The notes under the pieces were generated by a model, which saw only the letters and a list, made by a program, of their open reading frames with translations, was not told where the DNA came from and did no database searches. A stretch of DNA of 14,430 nt from assembly GCA_937982385.1 (NCBI GenBank), contig CALJMC010000004.1, positions 1-14,430 on the forward strand, written 5' to 3'. This document shows positions 14,103-14,430 of this stretch, one piece after another. Each line of letters begins with the position of its first letter. The first letter of the stretch is position 1. A program made the translations under genes and the position numbers. The DNA is from an uncultured Rickettsiales bacterium. Lineage in GTDB: Bacteria > Pseudomonadota > Alphaproteobacteria > Rickettsiales > UBA998.

Positions 14103-14430
14103 ATGGAATATTATGGAGATACTCTTGGCGATGTTATCAGCAAATCCCTGCATCGTGAACTAAGCAAGAGGGGCAAAACCTCACCTCAACTGCAACATAA
14201 AACGATGATAACAATTCCTGCTCCACCCTTGAGATGGGGAGCATGGATTAACATTCACAATCAATTTGGAGTAGTCGGGGCAAACAGCGATCAACATGTC
14301 ACCAACCTAGACATCGCTTTTACACCAACATCTGAAATGCAATCTTCCTTTGGCATACAAATACAAGGTGGAGATGAATTTATTGATACATTTTCGACGG
14401 GTTCTACAACGGTTCGTGCCACGATTACAG
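14103..14430 (+). CDS. Hypothetical protein, N-terminal part (3' end outside window)
   Basis: An ATG at 14103, preceded by AAGG (14092-14095) at seven bases, opens a frame of 109 codons that runs off the window. The protein begins MEYYGDTLGDVISKSLHREL, continues with a basic stretch (SKRGKTSPQLQHK), then a segment with beta-sheet character (RWGAWINIHNQFGVVG, NLDIAFTPTS, SFGIQIQGGDEFIDTFSTGS). No signal peptide or membrane helix is seen. I do not recognise the family. The gene is divergent from the three-helix membrane protein (105 bp apart), and no convincing promoter hexamers are seen for it. Confidence 0.6.
   Translation, partial: MEYYGDTLGDVISKSLHRELSKRGKTSPQLQHKTMITIPAPPLRWGAWINIHNQFGVVGANSDQHVTNLDIAFTPTSEMQSSFGIQIQGGDEFIDTFSTGSTTVRATIT

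Noticed and set aside
1..14430. tRNA, rRNA, CRISPR array, insertion sequence, prophage or toxin-antitoxin genes
   Set aside because: No cloverleaf-like CCA-ended segment, regularly spaced repeats, transposase motifs or phage genes were seen on either strand by eye.

Overview
The window reads as chromosomal DNA of a free-living or predatory-type alphaproteobacterium with moderate GC content. This rests on four observations. The secA / peptidyl-prolyl isomerase / argJ / mutT neighbourhood is, from memory, a recurrent alphaproteobacterial arrangement. The histidine kinase has the PleC/DivJ type of phosphoacceptor domain. There is a perfect CtrA-type box, TTAA-N7-TTAACCAT. The AspRS resembles the tRNA-relaxed type usual in bacteria that make Asn-tRNA by amidation. 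An intact argJ argues against an obligate intracellular Rickettsiales lifestyle. No mobile element, CRISPR array, rRNA or tRNA was found.

Layout. (1) 2-301: the 3' end of a pilin-like gene (+). (2) 396-2174: a membrane-bound orphan sensor kinase (-). It is divergent from comM (2400-3920, +), which is followed with a TAATG overlap by a coiled-coil/J-domain protein (3920-4672, +). The 225-bp space between kinase and comM holds the CtrA-type box, a TATAAT hexamer and a 13-codon leader ORF that overlaps the comM start. (3) 4682-5401: an unrecognised lysine-rich protein (-), convergent with the previous unit. (4) 5592-8171: the compact leftward unit ppiC-argJ-mutT, followed by a cluster of small hairpins. 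(5) 8312-11044: secA (+), divergent from ppiC. (6) 11048-13513: the leftward group aspS - small 3-TM protein (TAATG overlap) - small unknown protein. (7) 13602-13997: an unknown 3-TM protein (-). (8) 14103 to the window end: the start of an unrecognised gene (+).

How the genes may work together. SecA exports unfolded proteins and the neighbouring signal-peptide-bearing parvulin helps fold them in the periplasm. ArgJ and MutT are housekeeping enzymes carried in the same transcript. ComM is the branch-migration helicase that helps integrate incoming single-stranded DNA. Published work in Rhodobacter capsulatus ties competence-type genes, including comM, to CtrA control. A CtrA box beside comM and a DivJ/PleC-like kinase therefore suggests, as inference only, that DNA integration is tied to the cell-cycle phosphorelay here. 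This is the most interesting region. The rest is mostly conserved housekeeping plus four unrecognised genes.
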